A program made the translations under genes and the position numbers. A model generated the notes under the pieces. It worked only from the letters and a program-made list of their open reading frames with translations, was not told the DNA's origin and searched no databases. Below are positions 13,401 to 25,665 of a stretch of DNA of 64,000 bases, in pieces (the first letter of the stretch is position 1; each line of letters opens with the position of its first letter). Where the stretch lies: NCBI GenBank assembly GCA_031841125.1, contig CM063114.1:56194955-56258954 (forward strand), in the 5' to 3' direction. The stretch comes from Acanthococcus lagerstroemiae. Lineage: Eukaryota; Arthropoda; Insecta; Hemiptera; Eriococcidae.

Positions 13401-13566
13401 TCAAATAAGTTCCCCCCTCCCCTTTCTTTTCTGCCCTTTAAATGAGCAAAATTGAGTAGTCTTGAAAATTTGAATTAAATGTAATACCCTGCAGTTTCTT
13501 TTTTTTTTGTAGCTTATTAAAAATTTTTTTTTTAATTTTTGAACTATGACTAATTAGGGTTTCGAA

Positions 13567-13929
13567 CAGAGACGTACCGATGGGGGGGGAGCTCCCCCTG
13601 TAGGAATTCTTCACTCGGCAGTTGAGAAAATTTACGATCTCAGTCAGGTGAGTTGGAAAAATCCAACAAGTGGAAAGGTTTGTTTTTTTTTTTGCTTTGA
13701 TACTTAGGAATTGAGTTGAAAATTTGGGAAGACCGAACAAGGCAAATGGTTTTTCTTCTTTTGATTTGATACGTGGGAATTTTGAGTTGAGTCAGTTGAA
13801 AAAATCCAACACACGTCAAAAGTTTTTTTTTTTTGCTTTGATACTTGGGAATTCTGAGTTGAGTCAGTTGGGACTTTCACAATTTTCGGCCCCCTCCCCC
13901 CCTAGAAAAAACTTTTCGGTACGTCCGCG
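13567..13929 (-). mobile_element. hAT-type MITE, family CAGGGACGTACCGA, minus orientation
   Basis: The left end CAGAGACGTACCGATGGGG and the right end CTTTTCGGTACGTCCGCG are inverted copies of the family termini. The internal words TTGGGAATTCTGAGTTGAGTC are reverse complements of the family interior, so the element is inverted relative to the copies at 11430 and 25666. No convincing 8-bp target duplication is visible, so the exact right end is uncertain by a few bases. Confidence 0.75.
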
Positions 13930-14635
13930 TCCCCGGAATTAGGGGCCCAAATTAGAGTATGATCGAAAATCTGATGAAATATTACGAACCAGTAACCCAA
14001 GAAATTCTTATTTGGATTAATATTTTTCCATTTGAAATTCCAAGTTTAGTGATTTATATTTGAGTCCCCCTTCCCGAAAAAAAAAAAATTTCTTCGTAAG
14101 AAAATAAAACAGATCTCGTCTCTTGAAGATCTTTTTTCATCTCCTGTTGATCCGATTTCGCGATCTGAAAAATGTGGGGGGGGGGGAATTCATGAAAGCC
14201 TCTCCCTGTCTACTAAACGTCCATTAAAATTTGAATTGTTATTGAAATTCACCACCCAGGAGCTAAAATAGCCCCACAAAATGGAGCTTTTGATAGTGAG
14301 TTGATAATACATATTAGACAAAGAGAAAAAAAAACTTTAAATTGCAAGTTCGAAAAAAAAACAACTAAGGACAATAATATGACGAAGTTCAAAGATACGC
14401 GTTCATTAAATGAGAACGATCAGCCTCCCTCGTCTTCTCCCCTGCTCACGTTTTGTATGCGCGCCACTCTCACGCCTTTGATATTTTTAAGGTGACAGCA
14501 AAAGCTACTTTCTCCTTATTGTTCACTTCGTTAAAAACGAATTTAAGGGAGGAAAGTTGAAAGGGTAAACAAATAGAAGGAGCGGAAAATTATGATATTT
14601 GGTCTCAAGTGGTGGGTTACACAGGTGCACATACT
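13930..14635. other. No gene recognised
   Basis: Holds an 11-base G run near 14175 and A runs near 14080 and 14330. Nothing coding is supported. Confidence 0.4.
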
Positions 14636-14639
14636 TTCA

Positions 14640-15420
14640 AAAATTTGACGGGTACGACCATGTTCAAAACACCTGATCGTCGTTCCTGCGGAGATGCGGT
14701 TAACGGTCTGCATCGTCATAGTCCGCATCGTTGAACCGCACTTATTTGACTTCGCAAATGTTTACCCAAAACTCACCGACCGCATTTAGAATGAAATTAT
14801 TTCCAAAGCCCGGCAATATCAAATTACAATTCGCATAGGACGCGCATGGCGAACGCGAAAATACGAACCACCCTGTAGAGAAGGAAGAAATTCGTAATTT
14901 GTAATAACCACGAGTCCGGCGAAATTACGAAGCATGTTAAATATACGAGAGCGTTGTAAGGGGTTACTGGATAAAAATTAAAAATTAAAAATAGCTACGT
15001 TTTACCCGAAACGATAAATAGGTTTTTCTGCTGACGAAGTGGCAACAAAGACATTTGGCTGGCGTCTAGAGCTGTTTTTTTATGGCTTCCGAAATAAAAT
15101 ACTTCCTCTGTCATCAAAATTCCATTTCCCTACCATTTATTCGCGAGGGCTTTCCGCCCTTGCTTTCCTATATCGGAAAAGTACACCGTGTTTCGCGAAA
15201 TCCGGGCCTGACTTGCGACTCTTTACGACCCCGAAAAGTCGAAAGAGTCGCGGAAGCAAAAAGCAGCAGCGGATCCGCGAAAGGACCGCGGGTCCATTTT
15301 GCCATTCCGCGTTTTGCATTTCTGTATAAAATTTTCGCTTTTTCATACGGCGAAACGTGAGCGGAAATCTGACGCTGAGTGTACAGAACGAACAATCTGG
15401 CATTTGTGGAGTGGGTAGTC
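14640..15420. promoter_or_regulatory. CpG-rich unique block
   Basis: CpG words (CGCGG, CGCGAAA, GGCGAACGCG) are dense between about 14740 and 15390. Frames are open on both strands at once (15039-15329, 15082-15360 plus; 15137-15403, 15168-15422 minus), which GC-richness alone explains. None shows a recognisable domain. It could be a conserved noncoding element or an unrecognised exon. Confidence 0.3.
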
Positions 15421-15765
15421 ATTTATGAAGTACTGTGATTAGGAACTTGAATCAAGCGGAATACAAACATATACGAAGACAATCTCTTACAGTTTGTATT
15501 TCTTTTATGCAAAGGGTACCCGAGACCATACACATATTACTCAGACAGCAAAATGAGTAATGTGACGATATTTCTGACTATGGTCAAAGGAAAATTGTAG
15601 GTGGTTTCACCAACCCAGGAAATAAGGTGTTGAATTTTGAAGCAAATAGTGCATAAATTATTTTATAGAATACCCATGAACATACAGAAAGTTCCACCCC
15701 TTTCAACCTAGGCTTGTTATAGGTATAATATCGTTTTAGGCTCATAACCCGCTTCCTTTTAGTTA

Positions 15766-15964
15766 CATACCGTCAACTGGGGTAATATCAGACGCTAGTG
15801 GTATTAATATCGGCCACTCATGGCCTGTTGTAGGAGCGCTAGTATCGTTATCAGCAAAATCTACAGGGGTAACATCGGTTACTCATGACTTGTTGTAGGA
15901 GCGCTGGTATCATTATTAGTAAACAATTCATGGATGGCCGATATTACCCCAGTAGACGGTATTG
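15766..15964. mobile_element. TA-flanked MITE (mariner-like) with internal duplication
   Basis: The left end reads CATACCGTCAACTGGGGTAA and the reverse complement of the right end CAATACCGTCTACTGGGGTA, so inverted repeats extend about 27 bases. TA flanks both ends (15764-15765 and 15965-15966). Inside, a segment with TTGTAGGAGCGCT occurs twice in tandem, about 66 bases apart. Non-autonomous. Confidence 0.75.
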
Positions 15965-16079
15965 TACAAGATTTTACATTAAAATTTATTATATCATGTC
16001 ATCATTTTCCCGTAACTGCCCAGTAAGCGTTTTGAAAAAGGAATTCTATAAATAACAATTTCCTAGCAGCTATGTAACA

Positions 16080-17240
16080 GTGGGTGTTATTCAGATAATC
16101 AAATCCATTAAGACCATGAAAACGGGCCATGGGAGTGATAGCCTCCTCCTCACCTGGCCCATTTTGAATTCGGAACCGACAGTGGTCTCATTCCTAAGTC
16201 TTAGTTAGTGCACTTTGGGACCAACACTCGTTTCGTTGGTGTTGCTCTCATCCAATGATTCAAGGGGTAAAAGAGCTAGGGAGATGATAATCCACGCCCA
16301 ACTTTACATTTGAAGTTGAAAATGGTCTTATTTGTTAGCGCACGTTTTAGTGCGAGCATTCGTTTCGTTAGGGCTTACCCCATGCTCGTAGTTCCAAGGG
16401 AAAGGGGCAAGGAAAATGATAGCTCTTCCCTCCCCGACCTAGAATTTAGTGAAAATCTCAGTGGAAACGGCATTTCCTACGCATTTCGAGTTTGCAGTCA
16501 AAAATTGACTCATTTGTTGATGCATGTCCGTGCAGCCATTTATTTCGTTAGTGCTCCTCCTTCCCCATGACTGAAGTGGTAGTCTCTGAGGAAAACTCAG
16601 TTCCCATGTCAAGCTCATGGTCAAAAGTGATCTCTCGTTCGAAAGTGTTTCTTTAGGGCTTGAGACTTTAGATCCACTATCAAAACTAATGACTTCGATA
16701 ATACACCTTACCGCTGACCACCAATTTCACAATCACGAACGTCATAGACTTATTAAATTTTATTGACAAATCTAAATTATACATTATCCTCTAAGCACAT
16801 CTGTAGCTATAATCGGGGTCATAGCCCTTGGGCAGTAAATACCTCGTTAAATTTATAAAAAAAAAAAAACTAAAGAATGAGATCATTTTTAAGCCGAAAA
16901 GTGACATCGGCGGGGCTGTCTTTTTCTCAGGGACTATCACTATAACTACGGAAGAAGGAGGAGCACACTAACGAAATGAATTTCTGAATGAACATACACT
17001 AACGGAACGCTAACAAATGAGACCATTTTCGGTTCTGAACACAATATGGGTGGTGCTATCATTTCCATAGTTCCTCGTCCTGTAATAGAGGAAAATAATG
17101 GGAAAAAGTGAGTACCATAGAAACAGAAGATGTGCTCTTACAAAGCACTAGCAAATGAGACCCTTTTCATCTTAGATTTTAGAATGGGATGGTGGACATA
17201 ATTTTCTCGATCCCTCCCACAGTTTTTAGGAAACATTTGT
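16080..17240. repeat. Large imperfect inverted structure with repeated units
   Basis: Words such as ATGGTCTTATTTGTTAGCGC and CATTCGTTTCGTTAGGGCTT recur in plus sense at about 16180-16560 (near 16228, 16350 and 16538). They recur in reverse sense at about 16965-17170 (CTAACGAAATGAAT, GCTAACAAATGAGACCATTT). The two sets face each other across about 400 bases. It resembles a decayed foldback or MITE-derived tandem structure. No coding signal. Confidence 0.45.
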
Positions 17241-17559
17241 TGAATCTTATCAGCTGGAGTTCTAAGTCTTATTTGACATAATGAAAACATAATCTGACAT
17301 AATCTACATAATAGTTGAATATGAGTCTGCTGGAGTCTTTACCGAAGGGGTTAGGGGAGAGGGTGGCGACAAGAGATATAATACAACATAATATAAGGCA
17401 CAATAATGAATAATCATAAAAACAATTGTTGAGTAAGTCGTTATGTTTTATCTTGCTAGAGTTTTTTCAGGAGGGATGGGGAGATATTTTCGTTTTGATA
17501 TACATGTAAAGAGATGATTCAAAATTTTAAAATTCTCGGATTAATGAATACAAATCAAA
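17241..17559. other. No gene recognised
   Basis: AT-rich sequence with several AATCTGACATAATC words near 17280-17310. Nothing coding is supported. Confidence 0.35.
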
Positions 17560-19080
17560 ATCTTTCGATTAGTCGGAACGTAACAGTTTATTAAAATTGA
17601 TCAACTATTCAACAATAAGTATTTAAAAATGAATTGATCTGAATAGGTATTGCAAGAATGAATCGATAGGGATCAAAACTGATCCATCAAATTTAAACTT
17701 GGTTGATAAATTGAAAATCGTTAATTAACAATAATCACAACTAAGTGTAATCAACGTTATCAAAAGAAAACAGCATTCATATAATCATTCATCAGAACTG
17801 ATCAATTACATGATCAAAATTACCTGATTAGAATGAATCAGGTAAATATCAATAATTACCTACTGTATTTGAATTATTATAGTTCAAAACAGTTGATCAA
17901 ATTTAATTTAAATTGATCAACAGCATTTTGATCAAGTAATAAAGAATTGTCACAAATAAATAATCGATTCATTAAAGTTTGTTATTAGTTCCAAATAAAT
18001 AATAATAATAACAATAAATTTAAAAAAAAAAAAAGAAAGAAAGAAAGAGAGAAACATAAATGAAGAACTAGGTGTTCGAAATTAATCACAATCAAGGAAC
18101 ATCGATAAACTAATTTAATCAATTAAAATTGATCAACTGATTATTGTCTAACATTTATCAATAAATTGAAATAATTGTACCTAATTGATCAATTAATTAA
18201 AAATAATTAAAATGAATAAATTTATCAAAATTAATCAAACTAAGTATTTAAAATTAATTAAGATTTATTAATGAACCACAATAATTGAATTTGATTAATT
18301 CTTCAAAACCAATAAAAAAATTAATCAAGTAATCAAAAAATAGTTCATTTTAAACAGGAAATGAATGCATATTAATTAAGATTGTATTAGATCTGAACAT
18401 ATCATTGATCAATCAAAATGAATAAGTTGTTTATTAAAACATTGTAAAAATTAATCAACCATTTAAAGAACTTGATCAATTAAAATGTACCTATTTGATT
18501 AATCAAAATTAATTAATTTATCAAACTATCCAATTAATAAAAATTAACTGACTGATTTAGATTACTTAATCAATCAAACTTATCTGTTTTAATAAAAATG
18601 AATACATTAATTAAAACTAATCGTCCAATCAAAATGAATTATTAATTAATTGAGATAATTGAAAAATAATTTATGAATCATAATTAAGATACAAGTTGAA
18701 ATCAATTAACATTAAATGATTAATGAGAATGAATAAAAATTAAAAATACTGTTTGATACAATTACTGCAGAGCAATCAACTAATGAAGTTAATACAAATT
18801 GATTGACTCATCAAATTAGTTCTAACTATAACTGAATAATAAAAATAAGCTGAAATTTATCAATTGATTCGAATTTATTGAAACTGAGTAGTTAATTAAA
18901 ATTAGTTAAAAGCTATACCAAAACTAACTGCAAACGATGAATTAATTATTTGAAATTAAAAATTAACCGAAAATGATGAATTAATCATAGTTGGTTGATA
19001 TTTGAAATTAATCTATATAAATTCACTTTGATCAATTTATCAAATAGTCAAGATCCATCAGTTAATTATAACAACGTCTA
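17560..19080. repeat. TGATCA-rich degenerate AT array, about 1.5 kb
   Basis: The palindromic word TGATCA and its extensions AATTGATCAA and ATTAATCAA recur dozens of times with irregular spacing, mixed with AATTAATTA and poly-purine (AAAGAAAG at about 18035). Both flanks lose the motif quickly. It is noncoding and probably an old satellite-like array or replication-slippage product. Confidence 0.6.
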
Positions 19081-20680
19081 TTTTAACGGGAAGTATCGCC
19101 TATAAAAATTTGTTGGGTACCTCTAAAAGAATTTAGGCAGTTCCAAAAGGCAACGGTAAATACATTACATACATTTAAAAATGGTCGAAAATATCACATA
19201 CCTGAAATAAACTGCATTTTTTCGGAGGGGCGGGTTGGGGTAAAAGCAAAGAAAAATTTTGATAAAACCAGCAATGCTCTGATTTAGGTAGCTCCAAAAA
19301 ATGCTTATAATATAGGTGCTAATTCATAGTGAATAAGTACAGCATCACTTCGAACCCTCAGTTATCATGTTTTTGAGTTAGCTACAAACAAATTGTAAAA
19401 ATAGGACTGCGAAGCCAATACGAAATTAAGGAGTCAAAAAAGCTGAAATCTAGCCGAAGCTGACCCAAATAAATAACGTGTCTCGAAGCCGAGTCTGAAC
19501 TCAAATTCAGTTTAGCTTACTTTGCCTTCGGATCCCGGCGGTGGATAAGGGTAACGTGGAGGTGACAGACATGGGGCACTTGGGTATCCGGTAAGTTCAT
19601 CGCAATGATCTCAATTAAATTAAATGCGGTTAATTCGTCGCCTGTGAATTCAACGCACGGTAAATAAAACACTCAGTGATACTGAGAATGAGGGACGGCA
19701 ATGGCGAACTAAGATAATTTGGCTCCTCATGCTGAAAATGTCCTAAGTTTCTCGATGAATCCATTTCACGTTCCTATCACGAAAATTCTCTTCAAAAGTA
19801 CATCAAAATAAACTTTTTAAAATTATTTTTATGTATGTTGGCCCCTTAGAAAATTCCCGGATTCTCGCTCACAGTCCGCCCATAAGAGAGAGAGAAATTC
19901 GAAGGCGACACGACAAGAAGATAATTTGTCGAAGGCGAAGCTGAAGTCATAACTAATATTCTGCCCGAAGTTGAAGCCAAGGCCAAAGTCATCATTCATC
20001 AGTTTCCCGTCTGAATCATAAAGCAACTTTTTCATATAAAATGTCTCATAAAATAGAACTTATGTCTACGGGAGGGTTCTTCATTCTGGGGAAAAGAAAA
20101 AAGAAACATGAATTTAAACCCGGAAATTTAGCAGTAGGTGATGGGAATTATTTTTTGGGCTTAATGTGGAATTTTCTTTTGCCATGTGGTCGTAGGCACA
20201 CCCCCTTTTTTCTTTCTCCTTTTTCAGACAACGATTTCTGGGTATTCGCTTATTTCATGTGTGAGTTTTTTTCGAATTTTTTAATTTTATTACTATCGAA
20301 CCACGGAGCTACAGTCTCAGGCTATGGGCTCGGAAAAGGTCGTTGTCTATATGTCGCAGAGGTATCCAGCAGCGGATAGGTAGGTGAGGGTGTTGAACTC
20401 CGTAGAGGTGTTGAATAAAATATTCAAAATTGAAGAGAAATAGAACTGGTTCAGCATCATTAGCAACAACGTGATAAAACAAAGGAGAGTTTCGTCCTCT
20501 GTGTTATCAGCTTTGTAAAAGTACACATAGGTACTGTATCGCATTATGTACATCAGCTCAGTTTTGTAATTACCAGCGAGATATAAGTAAAGAAACATTT
20601 AAAGGAAGAAAAATACAAGTAACGATAACAATAAACCAGGGATTACCGAGGTATTTATTTACATAGCTCAGGCGATATGT
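19081..20680. other. No gene recognised
   Basis: A frame at 20041-20379 (plus) opens with ATG and is partly hydrophobic, but shows no known motif and overlaps nothing supportive. The stretch is otherwise ordinary. Confidence 0.35.
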
Positions 20681-21330
20681 GGAATGGGAACAGGGAAATT
20701 GTCTAATGACAAGCAAAGTTTCCGCGGATATTTTACTGGCGAGCAAAATTTGCGGTTTTCGAAGTCCAGAAAAGTAGCCAAGGGCGATGCCATTAACGAT
20801 TGGTATGCGTTTAATGTTCGCTAAAACTTAACTTTTACCGCGCTAAGCCTGGATTCCGCTCTGCCCCACACCCTGCAACGGTTCAATAAAATTCCGGTAT
20901 AAAGCTTTCTCGTTACCTTCGACAGTTCAAATAAAAGCTCTTTTGCTCATTTCGCTCGCCGTTTCCTTTTCCACCGCTGCTCGGTATTAAAAGATTTAAG
21001 CCCGATTCGTTTCGATTAAGGTGTTCGATTTTTAAGAGCGACAGCTGATGGTTTTTCGCATTCGATGAGAGTATACCGGATTTCGTAATTAATTTATTTT
21101 CCGGGTAAAAGTTACTCGAAAGTTTTTTCTCCTGCTTGTTCGTTGTCTCGCCACACCTTTGGGCACAGTAACCTGCCGAGCTTTTTCTAAAAGACTGGAG
21201 GGTATTCACGCTCAATCGTTTACACCATCTTTTGGATCTGAATACATTTGGGTATACAGCGTATGACTTTAATTTAACATACATCATCGAGGTGATTCTG
21301 AGGAAGAGATCTAGCAACCGGGAGGTGGAA
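20680..21330. promoter_or_regulatory. CpG-rich unique block
   Basis: Dense CpG (CCGCGGA, ACCGCGCTAAG, GTTCGTTGTCTCGCC) against a poor background. The minus-strand frame 20913-21317 (134 residues) lies inside, but its translation shows no domain. It resembles the blocks at 9.4, 14.6, 35.7 and 46.9 kb. Confidence 0.3.
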
Positions 21331-21780
21331 AATTCCCACTCGCACTCTCACCAATGGCCATCACAAGTGAAAATGAAAAAATACTGCCTTCTTCTAAGAT
21401 TTTGAAATTCTTTTAAATTGATACATATACCTTCCATTCTACCCACCTACACTATTTTAAAAGTCTTCCTAAAATTGAAAACTATGATAAATTTTTTTTT
21501 TTTTTGAATATATGCTAAATTGACAGAGACTTTCATGTTTTGCTTCAAATAGTAAATAGTTGAATTAGTAGAAATTTATGGAAGTATTTTTCTTCGTATG
21601 AAAATAGGGAAATTAACTTTCCAAATTTAGATTTTTCCAAGGGCGGTACGTGGGCGTGGTTTCCTAATTTTCATATAAGAGTGAACTGAATACTCGGGGG
21701 ATCCTCCAGAAAGTGAAAATATTTTGTTATTAACAAAGATTAACCCTAACTTTCAATTTTTTCATTTTAATTTTATTGTA

Positions 21781-21829
21781 TTATTATTAGTACTACTACT
21801 GCTATTATTATTATTATTATTATTATTAT
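21781..21829. repeat. TTA microsatellite
   Basis: Imperfect (TTA)n/(ATT)n run of about 49 bases, followed by AGGAGGAGGGGGAG. Confidence 0.9.
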
Positions 21830-21849
21830 GAGGAGGAGGGGGAGTTTTT

Positions 21850-23320
21850 TAGGTTTTATAATAACATGCACAACAAACTCCACCGATCCAATTTATCAGA
21901 CAGGACAATGACCATCTTTTGAATGGAAAAAGCATAGAAAGATGTCCACTGTCGTGGATGTTACCATTTATCTCAATGTCTGTTTTTTAAAAATATTTGT
22001 TTCAAGTCCCCCCCCCCCTCCTTCTGATGTGCAAAGGATCCATGTGTGACGAGAGAGTCGTTTCACTGTCAAAAGGTGGGTGAAAACTGTCAGAAAAAAT
22101 GTGACTTCCTATGAAAATAACGATGATATTAGGACGCCACAAATTTTTCCCATTATCAGTTTGTAAGAGCATTATTGTAATCGCACTGTATTTTCCTAAA
22201 AGCCAACGAAGCCGTGGCTTTAACGACAAATTTTCTAGGGCGGCAAATTTTCCGAAAATGTAGATAATAATGCAATAATTGTAAATGGTTTATTTATTTA
22301 TTTTGAACATAGAGACGGCAAAAAATTTTTGGCTAAGGGTAGCTAAACCCTTTAATCCGGCACGGAACTGTAACGAAAAATGATTCATTTTGATTCAGTC
22401 ATGCGTAAATAGTCCAAGAACTGAAGCAAAATACAGAGCAGCAAACCAGAACAATACTAAGCGTTACGAGACTTGTTGGTGTGCAGAGAGGGGCAGGTTG
22501 AAATAGGCTGAAATTGAAAATGTCATTTTTTGGGCAAAAAAATTAAAAAAGTCTACGATTTTTATACTTCTTTGGTTAATTTTTCAAATCTATACTACAT
22601 GGACTGAGCGTCTCGAAAAATGCAAACTCAGGGCAACAATTTCCATGCAAGCAACAATAAATAAATGAAATACCCAATAATTGCGAAAAAGATATACCGA
22701 CTAGACACAAGAATTGTCCATCCAAATAAGTAGAAAGAAAAAAAAGCTTAGCTTCCTTTTTCACACTTTGCTGTCTGATGTAGAAAACGACTCAACGACT
22801 CGACGATAAAAATTACAAAAACTTTACATCCAAGCAAAAAGCAAAGCTAGAAAAACATGAATTGAAGATTTTCTTGTGTTGCTACCTGGAATGATCAAAT
22901 TCAAATTTTTGAGGAAAATTACTAATTAGGGGAAAATTTATGGGAGATATCGCGCCTCCGCACTCCGCCCTGAATACTAGGATAATCATCGCAGAATAAA
23001 CGTATCAGTAAGGAGACATTTTGAGCGAAACATGAGTATGAAGTCGAATGAGAACTGGCGATAACTAAATACATCATGTAATATGATCATTAAGCTCAGG
23101 AGCAGAAGTAAAACTGGAATTACAGTAATACTTCTTTCTTTTTGAGTGTAATCCCGAATGAAGCAAGCTACTTATGAGCTACTTGCTCACTGTAAGAGGG
23201 GTTTTACATAACAAACAAGTTCAAAAAAAGACAAGCGCACTCGCTATTTACTAATCACTCATCAAACGAGCAGCACACAGTAGGAATAGCTGACGATGTA
23301 AAATGAAAATAAAAAAGATC
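21850..23320. other. No gene recognised
   Basis: Includes a run of about 10-12 C at about 22009. Short minus-strand frames (22002-22229, 22576-22764) have no recognisable product. Confidence 0.4.
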
Positions 23321-23327
23321 ATCCAAC

Positions 23328-23584
23328 CAGGGGCGGAAATAGAGTAAGAACTTTGGGGGGTTGAAGCTCCAGTGCCTAAAATAACTTTATAAAAATCCAA
23401 AAATCTTAGCCCCCTTCACTAAAAAAAAAAACTATAAAAAATTGATTTTTTCTCTGTAATACTTCCTTTGTAAGAAAGAAAAAAAAAGTCACTGTATTGA
23501 GATTAATTAAAAAAATAAAATTAAGGGGGCTAATTTTGAAACAAGGGGGTTGCCCCTTCCAACCACCTCCTATTTCCGTCCCTG
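23328..23584. mobile_element. hAT-type MITE, terminus CAGGGGCGGAAATAG
   Basis: The left end CAGGGGCGGAAATAG and the reverse complement of the right end (CAGGGACGGAAATAGG) are inverted repeats. The flanks ATCCAAC(C) at 23321 and ATCTAACC at 23585 match at 7 of 8 positions if one C is shared with the element end, fitting an aged 8-bp duplication. GGGGGG and GCCCC tracts lie just inside the ends. No transposase. Confidence 0.75.
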
Positions 23585-24155
23585 ATCTAACCCTGATACG
23601 TTTAAGGACGCTTAGTCCTCTTTCTAATCAAAACACCTCTCATCGTTTTCTGATCTCCGAACTAGAGTGTCCAGCCCTCTGCATCCGAACAGTGGATCAC
23701 ATCGCATGCAGTAATGACACAATAACAATTGAATTTTAGGAATTTTTTCATAATGATAAAACCATTTATCAGATTTGTCATATGACAAAATGGAAATGAC
23801 ACGACAAAAAATGAATGAAATGATAAAACAAATTGGCAAAAAAATTTGGTTATGGAAATTTGTCATTAGGCTTTTTTTTTATGTTCTTATTAAATAATGA
23901 GCAACCGAGTTCTTCTTTATTGTTATCATTCCTATTAGAATAAATAGTAAATATTAAATACACGAAAATACTATAAATTTATTTCATATTAATTGAACAG
24001 AGTTTGTTCTGATCAGAAAGACAAGATGACCTGAGCAGCTGGAATTTTGTATGATTCCACACATGTCTGTCAAGTGCTAACTGATCAAGAAAAGGTTAAG
24101 GATGAGTCAGCTTATAGAAAAACCTTTTTCTTCCATCACTTCATTCTCCTGTTAT

Positions 24156-24328
24156 CAGCGGCGTAGCCAGATTTGCTATTAAGGGGGGGGGGGGGGTTCG
24201 TTTCACTTGTACAACATTATAGGTGTAATACTTAATATTACCAGAATTAATTTTAATTTTTTCACGTTTTCGGCTGATGCCAAGAGGAAGGGTGGGAGGG
24301 GGTGACCCCCCCCGTGGCTACGTCCCTG
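24156..24328. mobile_element. hAT-type MITE, terminus CAGSGRCGTAGCCA
   Basis: Left end CAGCGGCGTAGCCA; reverse complement of the right end CAGGGACGTAGCCA. A perfect 8-bp target duplication CCTGTTAT flanks it (24148-24155 and 24329-24336). A 14-base G run lies 25 bases inside the left end. Non-autonomous, 173 bp. Confidence 0.88.
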
Positions 24329-24336
24329 CCTGTTAT

Positions 24337-24634
24337 TGTTATGTAGTATTTACCTGCTTGCTGTCTTACTTCCCGATGCGCGAAATCCCGCCAGTTACCC
24401 AGGTAATTAAAGGGGAACCAAGGATAACTGACGGGTTTCTGGGTAATCTGAGGGTAACTGAGGGTTGCAAATGGGTAACTTTTCCGCGGGTAACTAGGGT
24501 AACTGCTTGCGCACCGGGTTCTTTCATTCCTTATTTTTTGCTCTCATTATTCTTACATTTACTGGGAAACTCAGTGAGTTGCTATTGTTATTTGTTAGTT
24601 TGTGTATTCTTTATTCTTTCACGTCTCTAATAAG
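24337..24634. repeat. GGTAACTG-rich segment with a piece shared with the Helitron
   Basis: Short words GGGTAACTG, GGATAACTG and GGTAATC recur about seven times between 24400 and 24505. The part 24459-24523 matches 54580-54644 inside the Helitron at roughly nine bases in ten (shared landmark GCGGGTAACTAGGGTAACTG). This interval, between two hAT MITEs, is therefore probably a fragment of a related Helitron. Confidence 0.5.
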
Positions 24635-25265
24635 CAGGGATTCAAAGTTTAAGCCATTAATGGCTTAATTTTAAGTTTAAACTGTTGTTTCAGCGATTTC
24701 AGGTCAGCCATTAAGTCAGTGATAAATTTTCTGTATAAGTTATTAAATTAATTTTTTTTTTAAATTATATAAAAATTAACAGAAATAAAATAATTTTATC
24801 ACAATTAAATTTACAATTTAATATACATTTTATTTTATTTTTAAATTAAAATTATAATTTAAAAATTTTTTATTTCAAGTGATTCATTTTTTTTTCACGT
24901 AAGCCAATAGCTGATCATTGCTAATAATCTATTAGCTTAAAAAAAAAAAAAAAAAACAAAAAAAAACATTACAGTACTCCTTACAAAAATGAACAGTCAG
25001 GCTCACGATATAAGAAGTCTAATCTTTTTGCCGGCAAACAAACGTACACAATTTTTATTTGAAGAAAAAGTAAGTATGAATAAAATTAAGTAAAATGAAC
25101 AAAAAATAATACGGTATGTAACACGAAATTAAGCCAATAGGTTTGGCTTAAGTACCTAGGTGTTCAAACGAAAAAAATCATTGGCTTAAATCAGCTTAAG
25201 AAACTCAATTGAATAAAAAGTTTAAACTAAGTTTTAAGGCGAAAACGATTGGCTTTGAATCCCTG
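24635..25265. mobile_element. hAT-type non-autonomous element, terminus CAGGGATTCAAAG
   Basis: CAGGGATTCAAAG at the left and CTTTGAATCCCTG at the right are perfect 13-base inverted repeats. A perfect 8-bp duplication CTAATAAG flanks them (24627-24634 and 25266-25273). The interior is very AT-rich with repeated TTGGCTTAA / TTAAGCCA words, often palindromic. Length 631 bp, no transposase frame. Confidence 0.9.
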
Positions 25266-25273
25266 CTAATAAG

Positions 25274-25657
25274 ATAATAATTTGAAGAAGTTCCCTCAAA
25301 AACAATCGAAGTCAGTTTTGAAATTTCAATTTCGTCGCCAGATAGCAATATAACTGCTGCTGTTCTGCTGTATGCTGTTATGAGAAGCTGAAGCTCTTTA
25401 ATTTTCAAAATGCAGTTATTGACTACTATGCAACTTTTGTTGAATTGACATTGGTAATTGATGGAATTGGATTGTATATAAAAATACCTGTGAATTGATA
25501 GGTTTGGCATTTTGACAAAATAACAAAGTAATTTTGTCATGACATAACAAAACCGTGAAGAAACAAAATGACAGAACTCCAAACATGACAAAACGCGTGA
25601 CATTAGGAGAAAAATGAAATGCTCGTCCGACAAAATGACAAGATGATAAAGAATCGT
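25274..25657. other. No gene recognised; GACAAAATGAC-rich stretch
   Basis: From about 25510 to 25660 the words GACAAAAT and TGACAAAA recur. A similar motif mixture occurs near 23740-23880. The minus-strand frame 25205-25738 (177 residues) runs through two transposons and is spurious. Confidence 0.4.
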
Positions 25658-25665
25658 TTTGTCCG

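Noticed and set aside
15039..15360. Two overlapping plus-strand frames as an exon
   Set aside because: Minus-strand frames are open over the same bases; no evidence favours one strand.
17560..19080. Replication origin or matrix attachment region
   Set aside because: AT-richness alone is not evidence; the palindromic motif pattern is described instead as a repeat.
20041..20379. Plus-strand frame starting ATG with hydrophobic stretches as a membrane protein
   Set aside because: Low-complexity T-rich hydrophobicity, no family motif, no splice or promoter context.
20913..21317. 134-residue minus-strand frame
   Set aside because: Lies in a CpG-rich block where stops are rarer by composition; translation shows no domain.
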